Source: Crocodylus rhombifer (Eukaryota > Chordata > Crocodylia > Crocodylidae). From it: a stretch of DNA of 64,000 nucleotides. The notes under the pieces were generated by a model. It saw nothing but the letters and a program-made list of their open reading frames with translations. It did not search any database and was not told the origin of the DNA. Within the stretch, counting starts at the first letter, position 1; each line of letters opens with the position of its first letter. Location of the stretch: positions 682,001-746,000 of the forward strand of contig JAVSML010024346.1 of NCBI GenBank assembly GCA_038503035.1. The letters are read 5' to 3'. Below are positions 44,456-56,789 of this stretch, in pieces. Both the position numbers and the translations under genes were made by a program.

Positions 44456-47240
44456 GGAAAGTGAATCCAAGTTGGAGCACAAATGCCCTTTCTGCCCAGG
44501 ACACCACAGGAGGGAAGGAGCTGGGTATGGTAGAAGAGCAACTACATAAAATGGCATCTTCGTGGATTTATTGACTAAATTCTGAATACACACAATCAGC
44601 TGACTGTTTTGCTTTTTTCACCTCTTAGTTCTGCCAGCACTGCAGTGCCAACACAGCTATAATACAGTGAGCTGTCGACTCTTTTCCGGCACCAGCCTCA
44701 GAATGGTGAATTAGATGATGCAGAAGGCAAAAAACCCCCCTCAAAAGCTTCAACTCTGGTGTTAGGATGATTTTTCAGCCAGGGTGGGGAGGGGCGGTAG
44801 AGAAGGAGCCTTTCCTTCTGATTAATATATTTGATTTAGCATTACTATAGCAATGGCACACAGAAGCCAAGGCTGCTGCTTTTAGGACCACTGTATGCCA
44901 CAGATTTAAAAAAAAAAAAAAAGGCAAAAGGTCAGATTCAGCAATCACACACTGAGCTGTATAGTGAGGTACAAGACACAAGAAAAAATAAATCAAAAGG
45001 AATTATCTTCCGAGGGACAAGGACCCAGACCCCAGGAACCTGTTCAACTCACTTGAGATAAAATATTGCCACAAGCTGAAAAGCAGCAAGTCTCCCAGGC
45101 TCAGTAGGAAAGATTTTCTTTTCCCATGTTGGTCACAAAGTTGTTTTATGGCAAGTAAAATATTAACCAAGCCCTGATCAAATGGCTTTTGCTCAACCCT
45201 TGCTCAAACTCTATTACTCAAAGGAGTGCACTGTGAGGTCTCACAGCTGAGAAGCAAATGGCTCCAAGGATATACACTTTTCAGACTGGCTTAGGGGATC
45301 TCTCTCAACTAAAAGGAGCTCCACATGAATTTACACCCAGCTCTCTCAGTGTCTCCCATACAGAACAAGCTAACCCTGCTGCAGTCCATCTTCCTTGCTA
45401 TTAAACACACGGCCACATATTTGTTAACAGACCCTGATAAAGAGTCGCTCTAATCATCAATGAGAACAGAGATAGACTAACTTCTGTTGGGCAGTGAGGT
45501 TTCATGGCTGTGCAAGACAGGAAGTACAGAACTGATCAAGATGCCACATGCGATACAAGACCTTTCACCGCTAGAAAAACGATCCAAAAGCAGCACAATC
45601 CAAAGCAGCTAGTCAAGGCTGGTTGTATACATGACATGAGCTGTTGCTCACCAGGAAGTGACTTGAAAATAGCTGTCCAAACACGACTGCTCTGCAGACA
45701 GCTACAGCAGATGCCAAGGACTCAATGAGCAGAGAGCAGGGTTAGGTTGGGGCGGACGGAAAACAGGGAACAGCGTCTAGTGACTTCAGATCCGGAAGTC
45801 TAGCATGTCTGATGAGCATTATATTTGTACTAGCAGTTTAAGAGGCAGCAAACTGCCTAAAACCAACAGCGTGAGCCAAACTGCGCCTGGAATGATTCAA
45901 TACACAGCTCCAGCAGTTACTCTTGAGGAGGTATAAGTTTTCCCTGATCCACCTACAGAAGCCAACTCACCAAGCAGCCAACTCCTAATGGTTCTTCCCA
46001 GGAGAACAAATTGTTGGCAGGAAAGGGGAGCAGGTCATTTGCCTTTTGCCAGTAAAAAGCAGGCAATGCTTGGTGGAGACTGTTCCTTAAAGGCTTTAGT
46101 AGCAGATGCTGAGAAGCCTTTAGGCCTGATCTATTCTGTTCTGCTTCTCTCCTCAAAGCGGGAGCATATATGAAAGCAAGGAGAAATCATCAACCCCTAA
46201 GCCATGATCCTTAAGGGGAAGAAGCAACATCTACTTCCTATCAGCACAGCCTAAGACGTGATACTGCTGTTCAGGTTGTGCCAGTCATAGACGAAGGACT
46301 GAGCTCAACCCCATCTGATGCCATGAGAGTTTAGGCTGCTCAGAACCAGAACCCTAAAGGCCTGGGGCATGGACACGTACACAGGAGGAGAAAGGGGAAG
46401 AGGATTCGTTGTCTACAGGAAGGTGATGAATGCACCGCATCGCTCAGGAAAGGTGCTGGACAGCTGGCTTTCAATGAAGATCCACACCATGGGCCACAAC
46501 AATGAGATCTTTCTGCCGCAGCATCTCTCCAACCTCAGCTTCAAGATCCCAAGCAGGCAGACAGCAAGCTGCCTTCCATGTCCAGATGTATCTACAGTCT
46601 CTGAGCATCCTCAGCTTGGGTACCGATTGTAGCAGCTGCTTGGAGCATGAATATTTGTCCTGTGGGAACCAGGACAAGACCACCAATGGTGTTTCACACA
46701 GGCCAAAAAAAGTTACAATGACCGCTATCTAAAGACAAAACTTTAAGGCATCTACAGCACCCTACAAACTTATAGGAGCACTACTCCTGGCAGCCTCTTG
46801 AGAGCCCAAGATGCTTCCGTGCCTCTTCAGACATGCAAATACCCTTTGTAAATGAAATTCAACATCAGGGTCAGCCAGGCACACACCAGGCTTTGTTACC
46901 CGCCTGCTATTCAGGCAAAAACATCCCGTCCCACGTGCTTATCAACTTTTTAAAGGTCAAACCCCTTCCCACCACAAATTGTGCCACATCAAGTATCTAC
47001 AACCTTTTCACAAAGGCACGTTAAAATAACACAGCACAGTCCGACTGTCTCTTCTGACTTGGTCACCACTTCTCCAGGCGCCAAACTACTGCTAGTGAGC
47101 ATATGTGATCCAGGAACCACTGAAGACTCAGAATCCTCCTGCCATTAAAATAATGAACTGCCCAACAACCAGGCCAAATGAAGTTGCCTGGGGGGCTGAA
47201 TCTAACCTGTGGACTGTAGGTTGCCAACCCCCAATTTAAA

Positions 47241-47735
47241 CAAGGGGTGTCACGTGCATGGCTTGCAGAATGGAGCCAGCTCATGGAGCCACTCTGTCCA
47301 GGCTGCTGGACTCCTGGCAGGCCACTGGAAGCTGGAAAGTGTGAGCAGCATGGACAGTGGCCTGTCACTGAATCCAGGGTCCTTTGGCCCCAGTGGACAT
47401 GGTCATCAGTGACGGAAGAGCAAGTGACGGTTGCCATGGCCCCAGTCACCTTCCAGCTGCTTCCCCTGTCACCACTGTCACAGCCCTACCTTCTTGGCTG
47501 CTGGAGCTGCCATGTGCCCCTTAGAGCCATCACCATGGCATGGGGTATGCAGCCGCAGCTCTGGCACAGGGTACACGGTGGAAGATGGAGCTGCACTGTA
47601 CATGTTGTACCAGAGCTGCCAATGCTACATGAACTGCCCCTACCACCACCATTGCATGTCTTGGGCTGGATCCATGCCACGAGGAGCCCTGGGGTCCGGA
47701 TCCGGCCCTGGGTTCAAACTGAGCTGGACACCCCT
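47241..47735. mobile_element. Probable non-autonomous hAT-like element, about 495 bp
   Basis: The left end CAAGGGGTGTCACGTGCATG and the complement of the right end, CAGGGGTGTCCAGCTCAGTT, are hAT-like inverted termini. No convincing 8-bp duplication was found. The length is close to the 497-bp copy at 19841. The GC-rich interior produces a 190-codon chance frame. Confidence 0.45.
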
Positions 47736-48583
47736 GCTCCAAATGAATCTAGATTTTTGGATGCTATGATCTTTTCTATCCAAAGCAGAGGGGCTGTTTT
47801 CAGATTGCACAGAAGCTAATCAAGTCAATTGCCATCTCATGAACACCCTGCCTGACAATAAAAATGAGAACCACTGCAAAATGTACGCTTCAGAGGGCAT
47901 GTTCAACTGCAACCGTCGTCAAGGTATAAGGTGCCCTATTCCAAAATACAGGATCTGACAGAAGGTACTATCCATCTCTGAAGTCATTTATCTACTTTGA
48001 GAAAGATGTGCTTTCCTCTTCCTGCGTACTGGAGAGCTGGCTGCTTCACGCCAGTCATGCGCTAACAAAATTGATTAATAGCAGGTCTCTGCAATTCCTC
48101 TGTGCCGGCACCGGCAGAGTGGATGCTGTTGGCCGCTATCGGCAGTGCTACAAGCAGCACTCTGCTTCGTGCTGTAATGAGTCACTCGGGAGACTTGCAG
48201 TGAGTTAGATATAGAAAAGACCCATTAGATCATACAAATCATCTCCCTGCCGATGCCGGATTAGAAGGTCATTTGTTGCCAGGCAGACTTGGTAAGGGAG
48301 TTCAGCTGACAATTAAAAGCGACCTGCAAAGGAAAAAAGAAATTGGGATTGTGCCGCTTTTGCCTCTTCGTGATGGATGAAGGCAAGACGGTCCCTCCTG
48401 CCTTGGGAGTTTTTTTTCCCCCCACCTAACATTAGAAATTCAGGTCACATCCATGGATTCTTCCAGAAAAAGAAAAAAAAAAAAAATACAGGTTTGACAG
48501 CTGGCCGTATCTCCTGAATAGCAGTGAAAGCTGGTAGAAAACTAAAGGGATTTTTATTCGGTGCTTTTACAACACTGTCATCA

Positions 48584-48622
48584 CCCCCCCCCCCCCCCCC
48601 CCCGCAAAAAAAAAAAAAAAAA
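48584..48622. repeat. C20-GC-A17 homopolymer pair
   Basis: Twenty consecutive C (48584-48603), then GC, then seventeen A. On the minus strand, which is the RAB6A sense strand, it reads T17-GC-G20. Confidence 0.9.
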
Positions 48623-50032
48623 CCAACACAAAAAACCAACTCTTAAGATTCAACATATGGCTTCTTCACTTCAAGGCTGAAACCTGCCATGTTCACCTCC
48701 CCTGCTTCACCCAGGAGGCCCCTAGCAAAAAAAAACACCCCTCCGAGGCTCCGCGTTCTCAAAGGTAACAATTAAGCTCAGGAAAGCTTAAAGCACCTTT
48801 TTGATCACCTTTATATATAGGAAAGCAGAAGACGAAATAAGCCTGAGGTTTCTCTTTCCCTATGCAGGCTTCCTTTCAGGAAAGGTCGCGGAGGAGAGGG
48901 ATCACTGCAAAGATACAATTCACACGTTCCTAGCACGGCAGCTCAGTGTATAATTTTCAAGGGAAGAAATGCCTAGGAGCTGGGCTTATTTTAAGCCCTG
49001 TGTTTCACCATGGCATGACTTAACCAGCAAGATCTTCAGTGCAGACAGGGCTCAGGTATTTTTACGGTGCAATCTCGCTCCAGTGTCAGCCACGGCAGGG
49101 TCAGATGATCTGGCCCTATGTTAGTTCTGCTGAGCATGATGAAAGGAGCAGAGGTTTTCCTGCCAACGGGCCTGCAGCCAGTGTTTTCACTCACCTTATT
49201 TGCCAGCTCTCAAGTCCCCGGTATATAATCATTAATGGTATGTCATGGAAAGTTAGATGGGTTAACAGCAGAGCTGGAAATCAGGGCTACAGTAAAGGGA
49301 AGCAGTGCCATTGAGAGATAGGGCAACACCTTGAATGCTGATCAGTGAAAGCCTTTTTTAGATTTTTATTTAAAAAGAAACCCCCAAAGGTGGCCATGCT
49401 CATACTGAACTTCAAGTGAGCCACATGAGCCAGTCATCAGGGAAGATTATTATTAGACGTGTCAGCCCACACGCCTGATACAGAACTGGGCGTATGAAAG
49501 TGATTAAAACAGCTTATTTAAAAAAAAAAAAAAAAAAATCCCTCTTATTCTCTGCTTTTATGCCATGGAAATTTGACCCTGCTCCCCCCGCAGCAGCAAA
49601 GCAAGCTGGCTAATTCTCTGGAGAGCCAGGGGCCAGCCATGCTTGTTCACAGGAAGTTTAGGTCTTAAAAATCATTTACCATTTTGGAATGGCAGGAATC
49701 CAGAGGGTAGCATGAGACCTGATTACAGGAAATAAGGGGGGAAAGGGAGGGGAGGGGAAGGAACCTGTCAAAGTCCAACCCTGTGTGGTTACTACACGCT
49801 ACGCCCACAGAAGTTTTAGTCCTTAAAACAATTCTCTGTTGATTCAAGCCATTGTTCAGAGGACTTCCCTCCTGGTGCAAAATGAACAGCCTAACCAGAT
49901 CAGACCCAATTGGGCACCATCTAATTCAGCACCTTGATGCAGAAGATGCTGCAGAGAAAAAGTGCAAACAGTCTAGCCCACGAAAGTTTATTCCTTATCC
50001 CAGACAGCTACTGGTATTTTCACACTCTACAA

Positions 50033-50552
50033 CAGGTCTGTTCAACTGGCGGCCCACAGGCTGCAGCCCGCAAACGGTTAAAGTGTGGTCCTTAAGGCTT
50101 GCTGGAGCAGCTCCAGAAGTGGGGGTGGCTGAACATCACCACCGCAGAATCATAGAAAATGAGGGCAGAAAGGGACCTCAGGAAGTCGCATCTAGTCCGA
50201 CCCTGTTCAAAGCAGGACCAGCCCCAACTAGATCATCCCAGCTGAAGCTTTGTCTAGCTGGGTTTTGAAAACCTCCAAGGATGGGGCTTCCACCACCTCT
50301 CATCTCCTGGCGCCTGCCAATAAATTTGATGTCTTCAATCACTGGTGGCAAGTGAAAATGGGCAGCAGAGTAAAAGGGGAGGGGGCTGGCAGCAGTGGTA
50401 TTCACCCACTAGGTTCCTGAGCCATGTCAAGGCAGTCGCTCCGGTGGCTGTATTGACAAGCTGCTGCCAGAGGCCAGTTGTCTGGTCCCCGGGAAGCCCA
50501 ACCATCTAGATCCAGCCCCCAAGGCCAAACGGGAGTCAGCCACCCAAGCCTG
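50033..50552. mobile_element. Possible hAT-like element carrying a nested CR1
   Basis: CAGGTCTGTTCAACTGGCGG at 50033 is a typical hAT-style start followed by CCCACAGGCTGCAGCCCGC. A possible opposite end, in complement CAGGCTTGGGTGGC, lies at 50552, but flanking 8-mers do not match. A minus-strand CR1 fragment sits inside. Confidence 0.35.
50146..50322 (-). mobile_element. CR1 3'-end fragment
   Basis: The complement reads as a CR1 tail: GAATCATAGAAAATGAGGGC, GAAAGGGACCTCAGGAAGTC, GACCCTGTTCAAAGCAGGAC and GGGTTTTGAAAACCTCCAAG on the plus strand are the usual 3' UTR and last-codon blocks. Confidence 0.8.
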
Positions 50553-51007
50553 ACATCAATCATTCATCTAACATAATTTTGACCTTTCAAATCTACTACC
50601 TGCAATACTCGTTAGTCAAACTCAAACCTGTTCACTTCCTTGGAAAGGAAATGGCAATACTAAACATGCAGTTATCAGGATAAGAAAAAGAAGCATGTTT
50701 TGACCGCCCAGGCTGTGAATGACTAATGGAAAGACTTCCAGCCCTGCTTCTCAGATTGAATTGGAGCTTCCATTGATTCTGGGAGCTGGGAACATTTTGT
50801 ACTTTGCAGAAGACTGAAGTCACTTCTGTATTTGTTCAGCAATTCTTGCATTAGACTGACAAAGCAGTGCGTTTCATTGTGTATTTATACATGGAATGGT
50901 TGAAGGAGTGCCTTCCACAGAATTTATTTCCAGACATAATTAAAAGTGCGGGTTGTTAACATATGTGCAGTTTCTATAATAGACTGTTTTGGTTTTCTTC
51001 CCCACAG

Positions 51008-51121
51008 AAAGAATTTGAGATGCTTTTCAATAAGTTAGGACATTTCAAGGATATGAAGGCAGAAAATGAGGCTTTGGGTGAAAATTCCTCATCCAGAAAC
51101 ATCAGATATGATGAAAAGTAA
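51008..51121 (+). other. Exon-like open segment with strong splice acceptor (identity uncertain)
   Basis: A pyrimidine-rich tract ending TTTTCTTCCCCACAG is followed by 37 open codons starting KEFEMLFNKLGHFKDMKAEN and ending RYDEK-stop. Composition is protein-like (Lys/Glu/Phe-rich amphipathic helix). FE.LF.KL...KD..A loosely recalls the C-terminal helix of the p34 adaptin-binding protein AAGAB, but this is from memory and weak. The stop and last codons lie inside the left arm of a hairpin element. It could be a decayed or captured exon, or chance. Confidence 0.3.
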
Positions 51122-51167
51122 CTTTACACTTCTTCGCACAGAATAATCTTGTAATACAAGCAAAGAA

Positions 51168-51214
<47 letters not shown>

Positions 51215-51329
51215 TCGTTTTATATACGTTCATGATAACATGATAAATAATAATAAATAGATATATTCATTCTTTGCTTGCATTACAGGATTATTCTACG
51301 TGACGAAGTTTAAAGTTACTTTTCATCAT
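51108..51329. repeat. 222-bp hairpin element: 69-nt inverted arms around an (AT)n core
   Basis: The left arm 51108-51176 (ATGATGAAAAGTAACTTTA...GCAAAGAATGAATAT) and right arm 51261-51329 are reverse complements at about 90%. The centre is (AT)21 at 51171-51212 plus about 50 bp of AT-rich DNA. It resembles a palindromic MITE whose RNA would fold into one long stem. No target duplication was recognised. Confidence 0.8.
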
Positions 51330-53754
51330 TTTGCAGTTTGCCTTTTTCCCCGTTCCATTTATCCATGGCAATAACAGGCTACTCAAGTTCATCATCATGT
51401 AGCCAGTTTCATGCTCTGGTACCCAGAGCATCAGGTTATGCTTTAAAAAAACTAGCATCAGTTCATGCTTTAAAAAACACACCCCAGAACCTGAAACAAA
51501 CATGCAGGGAGGACCTCCATACAGTCCTACCTTTGCAATCACATTACACATTTCAAGTTAACTGGGAATCAGTTAACGCAAGGTGAAAAGCATCTCTGTG
51601 ACAGGCACACAACGACTGGATACTGGCCTTTGTTCTGGCAGTTCTGCCATTTTCAGGTGCTGCTGATAGGGAGGAGAAAGGTGACATAACATGAACAGGT
51701 CCATGACAGTACCTTTAAGACTTTTGGGTCAATGAGAATCAGCAGAATGGAAACTTGCCAGCCTAGCATGCTGCTCTTTAATTTTTGAGTCCAATGGCAT
51801 TTCAGTCATTCTGCAAATACTGCTAGGTCAACTAATCCTCATTCTCTGAACGAGTGTTCAAGTTCTTCACTTGAAATTTTATTTTTAAATGCTCGCTTAA
51901 GGGATACAAAGGGGCTGAATAAAGCATTTTGAAGGCAGTGGGGGGGGGAAGCACAGGTACTGGTGGAATGAACAGACAAGCTGGGAATGACTATCATTTT
52001 TAAGAGTCGAAAAGCAGTGCGGTAAGAGAATAGGTAAGCAAAGAGGAGCTAACTTGGTAGGGGTTTGGAAAGAGGAAAGGCCAAAGGGAAATGTGGGGGC
52101 AAAGCAACATGCTCTGAAGGTCAGTTTGACACCGGTTATTTTCAAGAGACTTCACTGCTACAACCTGAATACCTGCAGGTTGCAGAGATGAAGAGTGCAG
52201 TACTCCAGACATTGTGACGCCAATAGCCTAGCTGTTGCGGGCCAGGGTACAGCTCCTAGAGAGGAAGCGTTAGACAAGCCTAATAGGTAGTTTGAGGCAG
52301 GAAGAGGGGTGGAGGATCCTCTAGGCTTCTAGCCATCTTGCCCCATCCCCTCACCTTTCCCACTTGGCTTCTCTCCTCCCTCAAAATCAGACTTAGCCTG
52401 ATCCTTGCAAACACCCACTGCTCACTCTGGGCAACCATCCCAACACTCCCTCAGTTTTACCTCCCCTTTGCCCATCCTATGCCTCGCCTATTTAACTTAC
52501 AAGCATTTGAGGCAGAGGCCTTCTGGGTAGGCTGGTCAGCCCAATGGGGTCCTTCAGTCCTCACTGGCTTTTAGCTACTGCTCCGATAAACATGATAAAT
52601 AATAAGAACAATTAAAAAAAACCTGGGCGAGCAGCTATTCCTCGAGCTCTTGTTACTGTAGTATTCACATGGGCGAGAGCTTGTGATCAAAGAATGGGAG
52701 GATACACCCCCAGTTTGTTTGCCTATTCCTGGAGCAGGCATTTGACACCCTGACGTGTTAGTGGCACAGCTGCGCCGATTCACACTTCTGTGCGATACGC
52801 AGGGTGGGTTGTAGCATACCGTGAAAGTATTTTGGGAACTTAAAATGCACTGAACTTTGTGTCTGAATCAGCAGCTGCTCCTTCCCCAACACAATCGGTT
52901 AAGTGGCATGTCAGCCACTGCCACCATAAACCCCACAAATTAGCAGGTGGAGTGTGACGGGACCACCAGATTTCCAACTGAAGGGAGTAGGAAAGCAGAA
53001 GATGAGGGTCCCTTTGGAGGGTCCCTTCCAACAAGGTGCCAGCTCCACTGAATCACCCCTTACAATTCGGCATGTAAAAGAGCACGTAAATCAACAGCAA
53101 TCTACTGCAACACCTGCTTCTTCATTTCCTAAACTGAATACAGTCCTGAGAGATCAAGGTGGTGAGTGTAGGTAATAATGCACATTAAAATTCTCCGGCC
53201 TATAATTTACATCATGTTTTTCCTCCTTAAAACACTTTTGCCAGTTTCTCTCTTTCCTCCTCTTTGGAAAAAATACACACTTCTTTCACAGGCCAGAGCT
53301 GTACCATTCCCTTCTTCTATTGTCCCCCCACACCCCATTCATACGCTCTGTTCCCTGCCCTCCTGCAAGCCAAGCATGAGAGAAACCATTCGCCATCCAC
53401 TTTGTGGCAGCTGAGCTTGGCTAGCACTTAGAGAAATATGCCTTTAATACTCTCAGCCTTGGGAGTTTTCAACCGAGAATTCCCACAGTTGAGCTCCGCG
53501 CCCCTTGGCAACCTCTCCCAGCTACACTGTGAAGGCACATGTATTTAGCATTTAATGCAGTTCCCAGGAACAAAACATTTAGTCACCAGCTGCCAAAATG
53601 AGCAGCTCTATAGAACTTGGTGATCGGAGTTATTGGACCTGAAAAAGCCCATTAAAAGTAAGAGCTGTAGAAGCCCAAATAACAGCAGTGTAACAAGCCA
53701 CACTTGATTTCTCTGTTTGGACCATAATGCTGAAGGTCGAATGAGAGGACGGTA

Positions 53755-54035
53755 ACAGCCCCTTCTGGTCATAATGGACAGGACCCGAGGCAGTGGGTTA
53801 AACAGCAGCAAGGCAGATAGATCAGCTCTCAGAAAAGGCCTCCTTACTGCCAGAATAGAAGGACAATGGAATAAGCTGTCCAGAAGTCGTGGGATCTCCA
53901 TTGCTGTAGGTTATCAAAAAACAACTAAATACACATCTGGATGGACATCTGCCTGTGATGAGTAAGGAACAGCTGCTCCTGCAGTGGGTTGGACTAGAAG
54001 ACCCTGGATGTCCCTTCCAGCCTATGATCCTACAA
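53755..54035 (+). mobile_element. CR1-type LINE 3'-end fragment
   Basis: GAATAAGCTGTCCAGAAGTC (WNKLSRS block), TGGGTTGGACTAGAAGACCC and TCCCTTCCAGCCTATGATCC are the end of ORF2 and tail of a CR1 copy. Moderately decayed. Confidence 0.7.
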
Positions 54036-54084
54036 AGTGCACAGAGCTGTAACCTCTGCAAAGAAAGATAATTGTTTTTGTGAT

Positions 54085-54150
54085 TTCTTAGTTGGCCTAA
54101 TAAAAGGTATCATCTCTGAACCAAGAGTTCTGGAGTTCTGCATTTCTTCA
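54085..54150 (+). mobile_element. Penelope-like tail fragment
   Basis: TTAGTTGGCCTAATAAAAGG followed by TATCATCTCTGAACCAAGAG matches the AGTTGG(C/T)(C/T)TAATAAAA(G/T)(A/G)TATCA block shared with the copies at 54.98 and 63.83 kb (complement). Confidence 0.55.
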
Positions 54151-54774
54151 GAGCCGTAACCCGAAGTTATAGCGACACCCAAATGTGATCATTATGAAGA
54201 TAAGTACTGCTCAATTATTTCCTGCCTCAGGCTGGGTTGGCACCCTGACAAGTGCCCTCCCCGTGCTCATGGCTTGTTATCTTTTGCATCCATTAAACAT
54301 TTCTTGATGAGGAATCAGGGTGCCCCTTGTTCACGACGAGAATTGGAAGGCCTATGAGATGGCAGCAAGTCCAGGTGAAGTGCAACACCAGACGGAGGAA
54401 TGCCAGTGTAGTACGCTCCACGCTTCCAGTTCTGGAGGAACGTTCTTGCAATCAGTGATAAGACAGCTCAGCAGTAGCCATTTCCCTTCTAGGTTCAAGG
54501 CATATAACTAATTGCATCTCAGTCTTTAAATATTCAATTAGAAAAGGACTCTGCTTAGCAAGTCTGGACAGCTTTTTGAAGGCTGAACAAAATGAGCTGG
54601 CATCTGAGCCAGAGCACATTTGTTTTAAAAAAAAAAAAAAAAACGTAGGGGATGACATTTCTACTCATTATTGTAACTGAACAAGTCAAGAAGAGTTAGA
54701 ACATGAGAAAGCCCCCCAAAGTTAGGCATCTGAATTCTACTACATACAAATCATTTGTCCCAAATGCAGGCACA

Positions 54775-55070
54775 TAAGCATCTTTTATTAAACCAACTAG
54801 GCATCTCAAAACAAGTTATTTTATTTATTTGAAAGCTTTCGTGGAAAATTCACCCTTCATCAGGCATAGCAGAGAGCAGAGATTGTAAAAGTTCTCCCAT
54901 CTCCGCTCTCTTATGCCTGATGAAGCGTGGGCATGCCTGAAAGCTTGCAAATAAATAAAATAATTTGTTTGCAAATATCTAGTTGGTCTAATAAAATATA
55001 TCACCTCTTCCATGAGCTTTGATTCCAATATGGCTACAACTTGGATACCTGGCATATAAGTCATGATATT
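54775..55070. mobile_element. Inverted pair of Penelope-like tails with two hammerhead-like cores
   Basis: Left half on the minus strand (TTATTAAACCAACTAGGCAT, then GCTTTCGTGGAAAATTCACC and CTTCATCAGGC) and right half on the plus strand (GCCTGATGAAGCGTGGGCAT, GCCTGAAAGC, then TTGGTCTAATAAAATATATC). Both copies carry CTGATGA and GAAA separated by a short stem, the invariant hammerhead-ribozyme core. They face away from a 49-nt centre. Similar motifs are known in Penelope-like elements; activity here is inference. Confidence 0.6.
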
Positions 55071-56789
55071 CTGGTAGGTCTTTCAACAAAATCTCCTAAA
55101 TCTTAAGACCTTAACGGCTCCCCTCGACAACTCAGAGCCAGAGGTTCAAAGCATTAGTCTTTTAGGTTGCTAGGCAGCCCTCAGCACTCAGATGCCAAAA
55201 CAAAGCCCAAGTTTATAAAAAAAAAAAAAAAAAAAAAATGAATAGACCATCAGCTAAGTATACAGGACTAAATGGATAGTGGAAAGTAGGCATGAATATT
55301 TATGACTGTCTGGTGCAGAACAGGCAGAAAGGGAAGAAACACAGTGGAGTGAAATGGCGTGAAATAATGAAGGATGACATCTACCTAGCAAATGAACGCA
55401 CTTAGAAAGAGCTATTTACTTTGTCAGTGGTTGATACGATCAGCTGCAGCTTATATTTAAGCGCTAGACGAACAGGGCAGCAGAGATGGGAAGAGTTTTG
55501 GGATCCTCTCCTTTCCCGCTCCCCCCCCCAAATGTATGAAAGGAGTCTATACAAGCTAGAAAGAGGAAGGCTTTATGGTGAACATATACATTTCTGCCAC
55601 TTTGTGGGTGCCTTCCTGCCCACCTGAGAAACGCATAAGAATTCTCCCTAAAGGGTTTAAGTCAGCCTTTCAACTAATACCTGGGGAAAAAAAATTCTTA
55701 GGCTGATTTTTCTTATTGCCTCAAATCATTAATGAAATGTACAGCATAAGTCCATTCCATCCAGGTAAAGTGGCCTTTAAATGTAAAGAGTATATGGTAC
55801 ATTTAAGTCATTCGCCTATTAGCACACCACGGTGATTTCAGCCCCATTTTAAGCACTAAAGTGTTCAAAGGTTGGGTTTTTTTCTTTTAATACCTTCTGC
55901 CACAAATTGACAAGGGCATGCCTCAAAGGATGCTCAAATATTAACTGATTTAGGGCACCGAGATCCGCAAGTAATCCCATTTGAGAGCCTGCCACCGATA
56001 GGCCAATTGCTACATTTTCCTATCGCAATCCAGCTGTCACCAGAGCGGGCTGAAAGGTTTTGTTTCAGTCGGTCTCTCGGGCAATGGGGAATGTGAACGA
56101 GCGTTTTCATGCCAACTTGCCGGCTGACTGCTCTCTTGTTAAGTATTTCCATAATTTACAAAAGGTAACAGTTCTTCCCTTTTCCACATTAACCGGTAAT
56201 CAAGAGATTTATGAACAGCGCTAGTGGAATAACTAACAAAGGACTGAGGAAAATGAGCTAATTTGAGTAGCCCAATGAATTAAGATGCGCTGTTGAGCAT
56301 GCGTTTCCAAGTGGGTACTAACGGGGACAAAAAAAAAAAAAAAAAAGATTTGCCCAGCAATTTTCTGACCCGAGATCAGATCTTTGTTGGGATGAGAGAC
56401 ATCAGTTAAGGGAAGGACAAACTGAGGTTTAGGCAGCTTTGCTGACTAAGGAAGCATTGCTGACTAAAGACCAGATCTGATAAGAGCCATCCGACCTGAG
56501 TGGCGGCATGTGAAAGTGCCAACATAAAGCAACTTCAGTTCTTCCACCTGGACTCTCAAGTATCGGCCAGGGAGAGTGCCTTCTGTCACAAACCCTGTCA
56601 TATTTTGGGGTCTGTGGCATGTTGCAATTGTTTTCTCATGTTTTATTGTACTGATAGAGCACGGTGCTTCACTGAAAAGCCCGTGCTAGGCTGCATCCAT
56701 TTATAATACTGTTATCAACGTATGGATGCTGTTATACCAGCCACGTACACCTTTATGGTTTGGGATATAGTTTAGCCAGGGAACTGAGG

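Noticed and set aside
47247..47819. 190-codon plus-strand frame
   Set aside because: Mostly within a hAT-like element, Trp/Cys/His-rich low-complexity composition, no known motif, competing frames on both strands.
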